Of a DNA stretch of 37,100 nucleotides, positions 15,105-23,235 are shown piece after piece. How positions within the stretch are numbered: position 1 is the first letter of the stretch; each line of letters begins with the position of its first letter. Origin of the DNA: an uncultured Flavobacteriales bacterium. GTDB taxonomy: Bacteria; Bacteroidota; Bacteroidia; Flavobacteriales_D; Crocinitomicaceae. Made by a program: the position numbers and the translations under genes. The stretch covers positions 1 to 37,100 of the forward strand of contig CAJXRM010000024.1 of the NCBI GenBank assembly GCA_913059205.1, read 5' to 3'. The notes under the pieces were generated by a model that saw nothing but the letters and a program-made list of their open reading frames with translations, had not been told where the DNA came from and ran no database searches.

Positions 15105-15425
15105 TTAATTATTCACCTTTAAGCATTCATTTACTTTTTGTTGATGTATGACTCTTTGCTCAGGAGTTTTCACTTGATTAAAGTATAAAAAAGCTTTACA
15201 TCGCAGTTCAATATAGTCAAATCGTTCAGATATTTTATCAAATTCATCATCTGTCAATGGATTTGTGAAAGCTTTATTGATGGAATCATTTTTTACCACA
15301 CAATCGCAAAATCCCCATTGCTCACCATATTTTTGTTCGATTAGTTTTAAAGTGTCTGTTTGCGTTTGAGAAAACCCAGATAAACTTATGAATAGAAGGA
15401 ATGATGTGATTTGGAAATTGCTCAT
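15105..15425 (-). CDS. Small secreted protein, FCDCV...NDSINKAF family
   Basis: 106 residues with a signal peptide (about 1-19, ending GFSQTQ). The mature region has GEQWGFCDCVVKNDSINKAF followed by DEFDKISERFDYIELRCKAFL and a basic tail (HQQKVNECLKVNN). Cysteines are in a CDC pair plus two single Cys, possibly disulphides or a metal site. A paralogue is at 27489-27941, where the same core follows a lipoprotein leader. No known domain recognised. The gene lies between the POT transporter and the attC-like element. Confidence 0.75.
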   Translation of the reverse strand: MSNFQITSFLLFISLSGFSQTQTDTLKLIEQKYGEQWGFCDCVVKNDSINKAFTNPLTDDEFDKISERFDYIELRCKAFLYFNQVKTPEQRVIHQQKVNECLKVNN

Positions 15426-15501
15426 TTAGACTCAAGTTGATTTTTCAACGAAATTAAAATATTTCTTTCAAAATCTTGAATAATGATATTACTCCAATAT
15501 T

Positions 15502-15637
15502 GCATACAACGGACGGGGCTACACCATCGGTGCAACTTACACCCAAAAATTGTTTTCCGAAGATAAGAATAGTTGAGTTAATATAAAACCGTAAACCGAA
15601 GCGCGAACTGTACTGAGTTGTAGGCTGCGTTATATGC
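15502..15637 (-). repeat. 136-bp attC-like imperfect palindrome after the TPR gene
   Basis: The ends are inverted copies: GCATACAACG (15502-15511) and CGTTATATGC (15628-15637), 9 of 10 matching. Inside them lies a second inverted pair, GGCTAC (15517-15522) and GTAGGC (15620-15625), 5 of 6 matching, with unequal spacers (5 versus 2 bp). This nested R/L-box layout with extrahelical asymmetry is that of an integron attC site. Read on the minus strand it starts directly after the TGA stop of the TPR gene and ends GTTGTATGC. The centre (about 97 bp) has no coding signal. Confidence 0.6.
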
Positions 15638-16351
15638 TCATTTACATTTTGATTCACCATCGTATAACCATGCAGCATCTTCAATTCCAAGTTGTGTTGC
15701 AATTTTCCAATCGCTACATGCCTGAGCGTAATTTTCGAGATAATAATTATTTCTTCCTCTGTTATAATAGGAGCTGCCGTAACCAGGATCAAGTTGGATT
15801 ATTAATGTAAATTGCTCTACAGCCTCATGAAATAGCTTTATTTGTTCATAGTATAGACCTAATACATTAAGAGTCGGTATGTGATTGGAATCAATAGAAA
15901 GAGCCCGATCCAACACTTCTTTTGCTTCATTTTCTCGGTTTAATTTGCACAGAATCCAAGCTTTGCTCGATAAAGTCACTAAATGATTAGGAAACGAATC
16001 AAGATATATATTATAATCATTTAAGGCCTGTTCATTATTAAATAATGCTTCATATACCATGCCTCTATACTTATATGTTTGTATGTAATTGGGATCAATC
16101 GAAAGAACATGATTTAAATCGTCTAACGCATTTTCATAATCTTCAGAGAAGTATTCGGGTAAGGCTCTATGAAAATATCCTTGTGGCAAATTTGGACTAT
16201 GTTCAACTGCCTTGTTATAATAGAATATGGCTTGTTCATAATTGTCCATATCTATAAATGAATTAGCCTTTGTTATATAGTACTCGTACAGTTGACTTTT
16301 TGCTGTGAATTGAAATGTTAAAAAAATCAACGAGAATATTATTTTTTTCAT
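15638..16351 (-). CDS. Secreted TPR-repeat protein (cassette-like gene)
   Basis: 237 residues: signal peptide (1-19, MKKIIFSLIFLTFQFTAKSQ), then about six tetratricopeptide repeats from residue 22 to 225, recognisable by NYEQAIFYYNKAVEHSPN, YENALDDLNHVLSIDPN, NNEQALNDYNIYLDSFPN, NREN-EAKEVLDRALSIDSN and FHEAVEQFTLIIQLDPG. TPRs bind protein partners; no enzyme domain is present. The gene is boxed by matching boundary motifs: an attC-like palindrome abuts the stop codon and a half-site lies 20 bp before the start codon. Together they form one roughly 0.87-kb unit. Function unknown. Confidence 0.88.
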   Translation of the reverse strand: MKKIIFSLIFLTFQFTAKSQLYEYYITKANSFIDMDNYEQAIFYYNKAVEHSPNLPQGYFHRALPEYFSEDYENALDDLNHVLSIDPNYIQTYKYRGMVYEALFNNEQALNDYNIYLDSFPNHLVTLSSKAWILCKLNRENEAKEVLDRALSIDSNHIPTLNVLGLYYEQIKLFHEAVEQFTLIIQLDPGYGSSYYNRGRNNYYLENYAQACSDWKIATQLGIEDAAWLYDGESKCK

Positions 16352-16370
16352 TTTGGGTATCTAATTCATT

Positions 16371-16388
16371 GCATATAACAATTGGCTA
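16371..16388 (-). repeat. attC-like half-site upstream of the TPR gene
   Basis: GCATATAAC-AATT-GGCTA on the plus strand parallels GCATACAAC-GGACGG-GGCTA at 15502-15521, in the same orientation. No matching second arm (GTAG...GTTATATGC) was found in the 110 bp beyond it, so it may be half of an older site or an insertion point. Confidence 0.5.
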
Positions 16389-16481
16389 AAACACATAAAT
16401 GTGTAACAGACGGATTATTTTACTAGTAAATATAGCAAATTGAAGTTACACAAACTTATTGTAAAGTTTGAATGTGATAAA

Positions 16482-16510
16482 CAAAAAAAGCGTCCAAATC
16501 TGGATGCTTT
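16482..16510 (-). terminator. Terminator of the decayed tRNA copy
   Basis: On the minus strand, AGCATCCA / TGGACGCT stem (one G-T pair) and a T7 tract. It is homologous in position and sequence to the terminator at 16611-16642. Confidence 0.7.
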
Positions 16511-16519
16511 CTAAGTTTT

Positions 16520-16600
16520 GTAGCGAGAGGGAGATTTCCTGTCCGCTGCCAAGCGGAGAACTCCCGTCAACCTGTTGATGATATGAATCCTGCGCTCTAA
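16520..16600 (-). pseudogene. Decayed tandem copy of the adjacent tRNA-Met
   Basis: It keeps GTAGCGAGAGGGAGATTT, GAACTCCCG, TATGAATCC and GCGCTCTAA in the same order as the intact tRNA. The T-arm is interrupted by about 20 bp that contain a perfect 6-bp hairpin (TCCGCT-GCCA-AGCGGA), and the variable/anticodon region is rearranged. The acceptor 5' strand and D-arm are missing. It cannot fold as a tRNA. Confidence 0.8.
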
Positions 16601-16610
16601 AATTTACTGC

Positions 16611-16642
16611 AAAAAAAAACATCCACTTTTGAGTGGATGTTT
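16611..16642 (-). terminator. tRNA-Met terminator
   Basis: On the minus strand, ACATCCACT-CAAA-AGTGGATGT followed by nine or so T, directly downstream of the tRNA. Confidence 0.88.
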
Positions 16643-16648
16643 TGTCTG

Positions 16649-16722
16649 TAGCGAGAGGGAGATTTGAACTCCCGACCTCCGGGTTATGAATCCGGCGCTC
16701 TAACCAACTGAGCTACCTCGCC
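16649..16722 (-). tRNA. tRNA-Met (CAT anticodon)
   Basis: 74 nt. Acceptor GGCGAGG pairs with TCTCGCT (two G-U pairs), discriminator A, no encoded CCA. The D-arm is GCTCAGTTGGTTAGAGC, the anticodon stem CCGGA/CCCGG has loop TTCATAA, and the T-arm is GGGAG-TTCAAAT-CTCCC. The CAT anticodon could also belong to tRNA-Ile2 if modified. G1-U72 does not look like the usual mismatched initiator, so elongator Met is most likely. Confidence 0.95.
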
Positions 16723-16750
16723 ATATAAAATATACGCTTAATTGCGGGTG

Positions 16751-16780
16751 CAAATATAGCAGTAATTTTATTTTTTACAA
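16751..16780 (-). promoter_or_regulatory. Promoter of tRNA-Met
   Basis: On the minus strand, TTG, 19 bases, then TATATTTG, ending about 28 bp before the tRNA 5' end. Good fit to TTTG...TAnnTTTG. Confidence 0.7.
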
Positions 16781-16801
16781 GTGTTTTAAATAGAATTCTG
16801 A

Positions 16802-18511
16802 TTAGAGTTCATTTAATTTCATTTCTACGAAATCTGCAAGTTTTGCAATGTGTTCAGAAGTGAAATCAAATTTAACACCTGCAATTTTGTATATATCTGG
16901 AATTGAGCGTGTATAGGCTAATTTTAAAGCTTCTTTGTAATCAGAAATGGCTTTTGTTTTGTTTTCTAGACTGTTTTTCCAAACGCCCAAAGCACCTAAT
17001 TGCGCAATTCCATATTCGATGTAATAAAAAGGAACTTCAAAAATATGCAATTGTCTTTGCCAAGATGTCGCAAGAACATTTTCATAACCTGTCCAATCGG
17101 TTAATCCTGTGCCGTATTCTTTTCCTAAGGCAATCCATTTTTCTGTACGTTCCTCTTTCGAATGATTGAAATTTTCGTACAGCCAGTGTTGGAATTCGTC
17201 CACTTGCGCAATCCATGGAAGAATTTTTATAATTGATTCCAATTGTTCTCTTTTGGCACGTTTAAAATCATCCTCATCAGTATAAAAATGATTCCATTTC
17301 TCCATAGAAAGCAACTCCATTGACATAGAAGCTAATTCGGCAACTTCAGAAGGCAAGTTTTTAAATCCTGTCAAGGCTAAATCACGACTTAAGAAGGAAT
17401 GTATCGCATGTCCACCCTCGTGGACCATAGTTACCAAATCATGCGCAGAACCAACTGAATTCATGAAAATAAAAGGAACGCCAATTTCATAAAGAGGGTA
17501 GTTATAACCTCCAGGTGCTTTACCATCTTTTGATTCAAGATCCAAATGTTTCATTTCATCCATTGTACGAATACAATCTCCAAAATAAGGATCTATTTCA
17601 TTGAACATTTTCACTGTTCCTTCCAGTAACTCTTGACCTGTTGAAAACGGTTTTAAAGGTTTTTTTCCTTCTGGATCAACCTCTAAGTCCCACGGTTTGA
17701 ATTTTTCTTTTCCGAGTAGAGTCAATCGTTCTTGTTGAATTCGTTTGGCGATCGGAACGATTACAGATTTTACAGATGCATGAAAGTCAAAACAATCTTG
17801 AATCGAATAATCAAAACGACCTAATGCTTCCATTTTATAATCACGGAAATTTTTAAAACCAGCGTTCAATGCAATTTCATGACGTTTTTTAAGCAGTGAA
17901 TCAAACAAATCATCAAATGCATCAACATCTTGCATTCTACGTTCTCTAATCTTTAAAAAAGCTTCTTTACGAACGGATTCGTCTGTTTCCTTTAGCAATT
18001 GAGATGCTTTTTGCATCGTCATCTTTTCACCATTGAATTCGATGCTTTGAGCTGCGGCTATTGAACCGTATTTCTGGCTTTCTTCATCTACTGCTGAAAT
18101 GATTGGAATGTTTTTTTCTTGATACAGCTCCAACGATTTACGCACGCTGCGGAAAAGAATAGAGTAGGCGGGATCGCCTTCGAGCTCCTTTGTATAAGAG
18201 ACATTGTTTAATTTACGATTCAACTGATCCTCAAAAGGAGCAATTTTCGGTTGAATTTCAGAAACAAAGAAAGAGTACGATTTACTTAATTCTTCACTTG
18301 TCGTGTCTATCGACATTTTAATGTAGCGCCAAGCAGAATCCTCTTCTAATATTGCTTCCAATTCACTTTGATCAGATAGCCATTTTAGAAAATCTTCTTT
18401 GGAATTCAAATTTCGGTTTAATAAATCTTCAAAATAAGGAAGGATAGAAGACCAGTCGTTGATAACAAGTTGATCGTCTATAAACTTTCGGGTAGGACGC
18501 TGTATTTTCAT
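16802..18511 (-). CDS. M3-family oligoendopeptidase
   Basis: 569-residue cytoplasmic zinc peptidase (oligoendopeptidase F-like), which cleaves short peptides. The zinc motif HEGGH lies near residues 363-367 (MVHEGGHAIHSFLS); the third ligand Glu is in the helix PSEVAELASMSMELL. The mostly helical body is of normal family length. The start MKIQRPTRKFI agrees with relatives, where the FxxxFxIxxWxxLxPYFExL pattern begins at the same place (LVINDWSSILPYFEDLL). The ATG is only 3 bp past the T-tract of the terminator that follows DUF5606, leaving almost no leader. Expression may depend on terminator read-through or on a promoter inside DUF5606. Confidence 0.93.
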   Translation of the reverse strand: MKIQRPTRKFIDDQLVINDWSSILPYFEDLLNRNLNSKEDFLKWLSDQSELEAILEEDSAWRYIKMSIDTTSEELSKSYSFFVSEIQPKIAPFEDQLNRKLNNVSYTKELEGDPAYSILFRSVRKSLELYQEKNIPIISAVDEESQKYGSIAAAQSIEFNGEKMTMQKASQLLKETDESVRKEAFLKIRERRMQDVDAFDDLFDSLLKKRHEIALNAGFKNFRDYKMEALGRFDYSIQDCFDFHASVKSVIVPIAKRIQQERLTLLGKEKFKPWDLEVDPEGKKPLKPFSTGQELLEGTVKMFNEIDPYFGDCIRTMDEMKHLDLESKDGKAPGGYNYPLYEIGVPFIFMNSVGSAHDLVTMVHEGGHAIHSFLSRDLALTGFKNLPSEVAELASMSMELLSMEKWNHFYTDEDDFKRAKREQLESIIKILPWIAQVDEFQHWLYENFNHSKEERTEKWIALGKEYGTGLTDWTGYENVLATSWQRQLHIFEVPFYYIEYGIAQLGALGVWKNSLENKTKAISDYKEALKLAYTRSIPDIYKIAGVKFDFTSEHIAKLADFVEMKLNEL

Positions 18512-18514
18512 GTC

Positions 18515-18543
18515 AAAAAAAAAGTCGGATAAACCGACTTTTA
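18515..18543 (-). terminator. Terminator between DUF5606 and the M3 peptidase
   Basis: On the minus strand, AAAGTCGG-TTTAT-CCGACTTT followed by more T (T9 in all). It ends 3 bp before the ATG of the M3 gene. Confidence 0.88.
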
Positions 18544-18546
18544 CTA

Positions 18547-19125
18547 TTATTTGTTTGTTGTATTCTTTTTCGGTGCGGCTTTCTTAGCAGGTGCCTTTTT
18601 CACTGCTGGAGCTTTTTTCTCCGTTGGTGCTGCTTTTTTCGCTGCTGGTTTTTTCGCTGCTGGTTTCTTTCCTTTAGATTTCTTTTCGGTAGAATCAGAA
18701 GATTTATCTGCTTTTTCTTTTTTGGCAGGTTTTTCTTCCTCTAGTGGCTTTAAGTTATTCGAAGCATGAAGAATATTGTACCATTGAAACAATTTTTTAA
18801 TGTCAGAAGGGTAAACGCGTTCTTCATCATAATTAGGAAGAATATCAATTAAAAACGCCTGAAGCGTTGTAATATCTTCTTTGTGAGAAGGCGCAGTCCC
18901 TTTTGCTTGTTTTTTATAAATGTCAGAAAAGATATCTCTCAATGGTTTGTCGCCTTCAACAGTATAAATGCTGATGTCATCCAATGCTGAAATTCGATCG
19001 CTCGCATATGCCGGAAATCTTTTGTTTTCAGTTAATGAGTCTACAATAATGCTGTTTTTTCCTTGAGCGACAACTTTGAAAAGTCCTGGACGCCCTGAAA
19101 TTGATATAATACCTGATAAATCCAT
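18547..19125 (-). CDS. DUF5606 protein with Lys/Ala/Pro-rich tail
   Basis: 192 residues. Residues 1-130 are the DUF5606 core (MDLSGIISISGRPGLFKVVA, RISALDDISIYT, DILPNYDEERVYPSDIKKL, FQWYNILHASN), widespread in Bacteroidota and of unknown function. Residues 131-192 are a low-complexity, strongly basic tail made of PAAKK-type repeats like those of histone H1 and other DNA- or RNA-binding tails. The gene upstream on the same strand is a subtilase, 49 bp away. A TAATTTTG element at 19145-19152 may be its -7 box. A nucleic-acid-linked role is inferred from the tail only. Confidence 0.88.
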   Translation of the reverse strand: MDLSGIISISGRPGLFKVVAQGKNSIIVDSLTENKRFPAYASDRISALDDISIYTVEGDKPLRDIFSDIYKKQAKGTAPSHKEDITTLQAFLIDILPNYDEERVYPSDIKKLFQWYNILHASNNLKPLEEEKPAKKEKADKSSDSTEKKSKGKKPAAKKPAAKKAAPTEKKAPAVKKAPAKKAAPKKNTTNK

Positions 19126-19173
19126 TTAATAAATTTTAAAACATCAAAATTAGAAACTTCTTTGAGTATTTGA

Positions 19174-21489
19174 TTATAATCGAATAATTTTTGAAAAGAA
19201 TATTCCTTTTTCCGTTGTAATCTTCAATGTGTAAGCGCCCTGTGCGACACCCGTTAATGAAAATTTGTTTCCATTCATACGATTCAAATCAAGTCGATTT
19301 CCTTTTAAATCAAATAGTGATGCATTTTGAACTGTTTCATCGACCATCACCTGAATAGTGCTTTCTGCGGGATTAGGAAATACATGAACAGTCACCAAAG
19401 TTTGTTCGTTCAATCCAACAGTTACAATCTCGCTATTTGAAACGGCAGAACATCCATCAGTATTGTATACTTCAACCGTATAGGTTCCATATGGAGGTGT
19501 AATTGCTAAATTTTGATCGTGTTCTCCTTCAATAGGCGATCCATCTAAAGTCCAATTAAAATACGTTCCAGGTGAAGCTTCTAAACTTCCAGTTTGTTGA
19601 AAAATGGAAGGTATAGCTGGAATTGTTTGCTCCAATAGAGTGTTTAAGGCATGTGCTTTTCCATGTCCATATGCAATATTTGGCACAGCACCAGTATAAC
19701 TATCTGAATAGGCTGAATTTTGTAAATCGTCCATAAAGTCTTGGTAAGTAGCTCGATTACATCGCTCAAGGTATAATGCGGCAATACCAGCAATTACAGG
19801 AGACGCTAATGATGTCCCTCCATTTCTTCCATGCCAACCGTTTGAGTCAATGGCGCTGTTGTAAGCCGGATTTGAGAGTAAAGATAGAGGATACGCACTT
19901 ACTGACATGTCTCCAGCAGCTGAAATATTTGGTTTTTGAATATCACGTCGATTAGGACCTTTACTAGATTTCGGAGCCAAACTACCAACTGGAGTCGGGT
20001 AGGACACTGGAACAAGATTTTTATTAATATGGCCACTTCTATTTTGAAAATTCCCAACGGAAATTACCTTTTCAGAGCAATTCCAAGATGACACGATACT
20101 TTGATTTAAATCAGGTGCAACATAATATATTGAATCTGGGAAATCGACTAAAGGTGGTGCGGAGGTATACATATTATTCAATTGGAAATTAATTCCACTC
20201 CACAAATCATATTTTCCGCTACCAGTAGTTTCAAAGCGATATCTGTACGCTGTAGAATCTATACTCGCCAACAATTGAAACTGTAAATCTGTTCCTCTTT
20301 GGTCAAGATACACTTCAATTGTTGCCAATCGATTTGATCCATTCCAAATTGTATCGTAAATCACTCCGCCAATTGCAGATGTTGCACCATGAAAATTAGT
20401 TCTACCTCTGAAGTCCCAGCTTGGACCTTCAGTATCTGCACCGAATGCGAAGTCAAAAGTTGCGTCAGCCAGATCTGTCCACAGTTCTAGATATATTTTA
20501 TTCGCTCCAAGTTGATTCGTTGGGTTGTTTTGAAACCACACAAAATTTGTATCAGAAGTTACATTACTTCTTTGATGATAAGGTGCATATTCACCAGAAT
20601 TTCCAGCGGCCGAAACTACTATTCGTCCCTGTTTTGCATCCAATAAATTCTCAATTGCCTCTGACGCTGGGTCATCTCCATCATGACTTCCAAGATAGCT
20701 TCCCAAGCTTAAATTTACAACAGCGGGCATTCCTAAAGAATCTGCAACTTTAAAAATATAATCACATGCGTCGGCTACAGTTAATGTCCAGTTTTGTCTT
20801 GAGAAATCCGTTTTAACTACTACAATTGAAGCTTCCGGTGCCATTCCTTTGTTTTGACCGCAAGCTAGTCCATTGCCTAGAGCTTGACCAGCCACAGTTG
20901 TTCCATGTCCTTGAGTATCATTACTTGTGCACGTCCCATTGCTAATTGAAAGACTATCCCAAACAAATCCGTAACCATAAGGCTGTGGAGAACTCGCGTT
21001 ATCCGGCATTGTCTGATCCCAAAAACGTATTGTTCTTTTAACGCCATTTCCATCAATAAAGTCGGGGTGATTAAAATCCAAACCAGTATCAACAATCCCC
21101 ATTAGTACACCTTTTCCAGTGAAGCCTGATTCTAAGCCAGTTCCAGCATGGACTTCGTTGACAAAATGATGAGCTCGAGCTGTATCACTCATTAAACTTG
21201 GAGGCGCAAATTCAAAATAAAAATTACTTAACTCTTTACTTTGATATTTATCGTTTATCCATTTAGGGGTTACAGTGATAAAAATCCAATTTGATGAATT
21301 GTACTTAATTGTAACCCCTTCACGTTCTAATAATTCTAAATTATTGATAGTTGAAGGAACACAAAATGTAGTTTTTCCTTTTGGATTGGATTCCAAGAGC
21401 TCTTTAAAACCAAGTTTTTGAGCGTATAGTGTAGATCCTAAAAATACAAAGAGAACTAAAAGTAGAGTAGAGTTTTTTTGTTTTACCAT
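19174..21489 (-). CDS. Secreted subtilisin-like protease (S8), T9SS substrate
   Basis: 771 residues, signal peptide 1-23. S8 catalytic triad: Asp134 (GIVDTGLDFNHPDF), His195 (TQGHGTTVAGQALG), Ser560 (GGTSLASPVIAGIAALY), oxyanion Asn297 (SAAGNSGEY). A roughly 170-residue beta-rich insertion lies between the oxyanion Asn and the segment leading to the Ser (about 310-470). The C terminus has an Ig/PKD-like region (GTYFNWTLDGSPI) and a type IX sorting domain (VHVFPNPAESTIQ ... GAYTLKITTEKG ... KIIRL). Probably an extracellular protease. Divergent from a second, unrelated-architecture subtilase at 21606. Confidence 0.94.
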   Translation of the reverse strand: MVKQKNSTLLLVLFVFLGSTLYAQKLGFKELLESNPKGKTTFCVPSTINNLELLEREGVTIKYNSSNWIFITVTPKWINDKYQSKELSNFYFEFAPPSLMSDTARAHHFVNEVHAGTGLESGFTGKGVLMGIVDTGLDFNHPDFIDGNGVKRTIRFWDQTMPDNASSPQPYGYGFVWDSLSISNGTCTSNDTQGHGTTVAGQALGNGLACGQNKGMAPEASIVVVKTDFSRQNWTLTVADACDYIFKVADSLGMPAVVNLSLGSYLGSHDGDDPASEAIENLLDAKQGRIVVSAAGNSGEYAPYHQRSNVTSDTNFVWFQNNPTNQLGANKIYLELWTDLADATFDFAFGADTEGPSWDFRGRTNFHGATSAIGGVIYDTIWNGSNRLATIEVYLDQRGTDLQFQLLASIDSTAYRYRFETTGSGKYDLWSGINFQLNNMYTSAPPLVDFPDSIYYVAPDLNQSIVSSWNCSEKVISVGNFQNRSGHINKNLVPVSYPTPVGSLAPKSSKGPNRRDIQKPNISAAGDMSVSAYPLSLLSNPAYNSAIDSNGWHGRNGGTSLASPVIAGIAALYLERCNRATYQDFMDDLQNSAYSDSYTGAVPNIAYGHGKAHALNTLLEQTIPAIPSIFQQTGSLEASPGTYFNWTLDGSPIEGEHDQNLAITPPYGTYTVEVYNTDGCSAVSNSEIVTVGLNEQTLVTVHVFPNPAESTIQVMVDETVQNASLFDLKGNRLDLNRMNGNKFSLTGVAQGAYTLKITTEKGIFFSKIIRL

Positions 21490-21605
21490 TGGTCATTGAT
21501 TTATACCTTATAGACGTAAATATACACCGAATGGTTAATTTTTTGCTTATCATGTGTAGAATAGTTTTAATTTTAGGCTAAGAAATTTTAGAAAATCTGA
21601 ATATT

Positions 21606-23168
21606 ATGAATAAAATCGTTATTAAATTATCCTTAAGTCTTTTTGCTTTTGGTATTACTAATGTAGTTTCAGCTCAACAAGTTGACAAAAAGGTATTAAA
21701 CTGGTATAATGGAGCTGCAGGTATGCAAACTGAAAAAGCATACAAAAAAGTAAAGAAAAGAGAATCGTCTACTGTTATTGTGGCAATCATTGATTCAGGG
21801 ATTGATATTGAACACGAGGATTTGAAAGGTAAAATCTGGACGAACACGAAGGAAATTGCTGGAAATGGAATTGATGATGATAACAATGGTTACATTGATG
21901 ATATTCATGGATGGAATTTCTTAGGAAATAGCAAAGGAGAAAACGCGAATGATATGCGTTTAGAAAAAACTAGAATATTGGCTAGTTTATCTAAAAAAGC
22001 TGCAAGTGAATCATTGGCTCCTGAAGAGCAAGCTTTGTTAGACGAAGTGAAAAAATCAGTTGAAGAAGATAGAGCAGAATACGAAGGATATTTAAATCAA
22101 ATAGATATGATGGGTCCTATGATTGCGAACATACCAGCTATGGTAGCATCAGAAATCGGTAAAGAAAACTATACGATGAAAGACCTTCAGAAATGGAATG
22201 CTCCTGCTGAGAAAGTTCAAATGAAGCAAATTGCCATGGCGATTTTAAACGGAGATCTTTCTGAAGAGTCAATGAAAGCTCAAAAAGAACAAATTCAAGG
22301 GATGTTAGATACTCATTTAAATCCTGACTTTGATGGACGTGCAATTGTTGGTGATAATCCAGATGATTTTAGCGATAAGGTTTATGGAAACAATGATGTT
22401 GAAGGTCCAGATGCTTTACACGGTACTCACGTAGGTGGAATTGTTGGAGCAATCAGAGGAAATAAAATGGGTGGAGATGGTGTTGCAAACAACGTTTTGT
22501 TAATGTCATTAAGAGCAGTGCCTAACGGAGATGAGTTTGATAAAGACATCGCTTTAGCGATTCGTTATGCAGTAGATAATGGAGCCTCAGTAATTAATAT
22601 GTCTTTTGGTAAAGCTTATTCACCTCACCAAAAAGCAGTTTATGAAGCATTTGAATACGCAGATTCAAAAGGAGTTTTGTGTATACATGCTGCAGGAAAT
22701 GATCACAAAGACATTGATACAGAGCCAAACTTCCCTACATCAGTGTATTCTTTCCAAGATAAAAAATTGGATCACTTTTTAACAATTGGTTCTAGTACTA
22801 GAAATACAGAAGCTAAATTGCCTTCTTCATTTTCTAACTATGGACAAAAAACAGTAGACGTTTTTGCTCCAGGTTCTGAAATTTACAATTCAGTTCCTCA
22901 AAGTGATTATGCAACTCTTCAAGGTACGTCTATGGCTTGTCCAATGGTTGCTGGAGCTGCTGCATTTTTGAAATCGTACTTCCCAAAAAAGTCAATGAAG
23001 GAAATTGCTGACGTAATTTTAAAATCTTCTCGTTCATATAAAGGTGTTCAACAAACGCACCCTGCTACAAAAGCAATGGTTGATTTTGGAACACTTTCAG
23101 TAACAGGTGGTGTTGTTGATTTATATAGCGCTGTTTTGATGTTATTGGCTGAAGAAAGTTCAAACTAA
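21606..23168 (+). CDS. Exported subtilisin-like protease (S8) with long helical insert
   Basis: 520 residues, signal peptide 1-23 (ending VVSAQQ). Triad Asp63 (AIIDSGIDIEHEDL), His272 (LHGTHVGGIVGAIRG) and Ser442 (GTSMACPMVAGAAAFL), with oxyanion Asn365 (HAAGNDHKD). The Asp-to-His spacing is 209 residues, instead of roughly 30-60. The extra part (about 115-240) is charged and helical (EEQALLDEVKKSVEEDRAEY). There is no type IX C-terminal domain, so it is likely periplasmic. Bacteroidota have many S8 proteins of this kind, and the insert may sense or gate the active site. A strong terminator follows. Confidence 0.92.
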   Translation: MNKIVIKLSLSLFAFGITNVVSAQQVDKKVLNWYNGAAGMQTEKAYKKVKKRESSTVIVAIIDSGIDIEHEDLKGKIWTNTKEIAGNGIDDDNNGYIDDIHGWNFLGNSKGENANDMRLEKTRILASLSKKAASESLAPEEQALLDEVKKSVEEDRAEYEGYLNQIDMMGPMIANIPAMVASEIGKENYTMKDLQKWNAPAEKVQMKQIAMAILNGDLSEESMKAQKEQIQGMLDTHLNPDFDGRAIVGDNPDDFSDKVYGNNDVEGPDALHGTHVGGIVGAIRGNKMGGDGVANNVLLMSLRAVPNGDEFDKDIALAIRYAVDNGASVINMSFGKAYSPHQKAVYEAFEYADSKGVLCIHAAGNDHKDIDTEPNFPTSVYSFQDKKLDHFLTIGSSTRNTEAKLPSSFSNYGQKTVDVFAPGSEIYNSVPQSDYATLQGTSMACPMVAGAAAFLKSYFPKKSMKEIADVILKSSRSYKGVQQTHPATKAMVDFGTLSVTGGVVDLYSAVLMLLAEESSN

Positions 23169-23188
23169 TAACAAAATTCATTTTTATT

Positions 23189-23222
23189 AAAAGGTTGTTA
23201 ACTTTGGTTAGCAACCTTTTTT
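23189..23222 (+). terminator. Terminator after the periplasmic subtilase
   Basis: AAAAGGTTGTTAAC / GGTTAGCAACCTTTT stem (one mismatch) with T6 tail. Confidence 0.88.
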
Positions 23223-23235
23223 ATTTGAAAGAACT

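Noticed and set aside
15454-15792. Open frame of 112 codons over the attC-like element and the end of the TPR gene
   Set aside because: It overlaps the TPR gene in another frame and covers the palindrome; no homology-like features.
18551-18769. Hydrophobic 72-codon plus-strand frame opposite the DUF5606 tail
   Set aside because: It is the mirror of the Lys/Ala-rich repeat codons and not a real membrane peptide.
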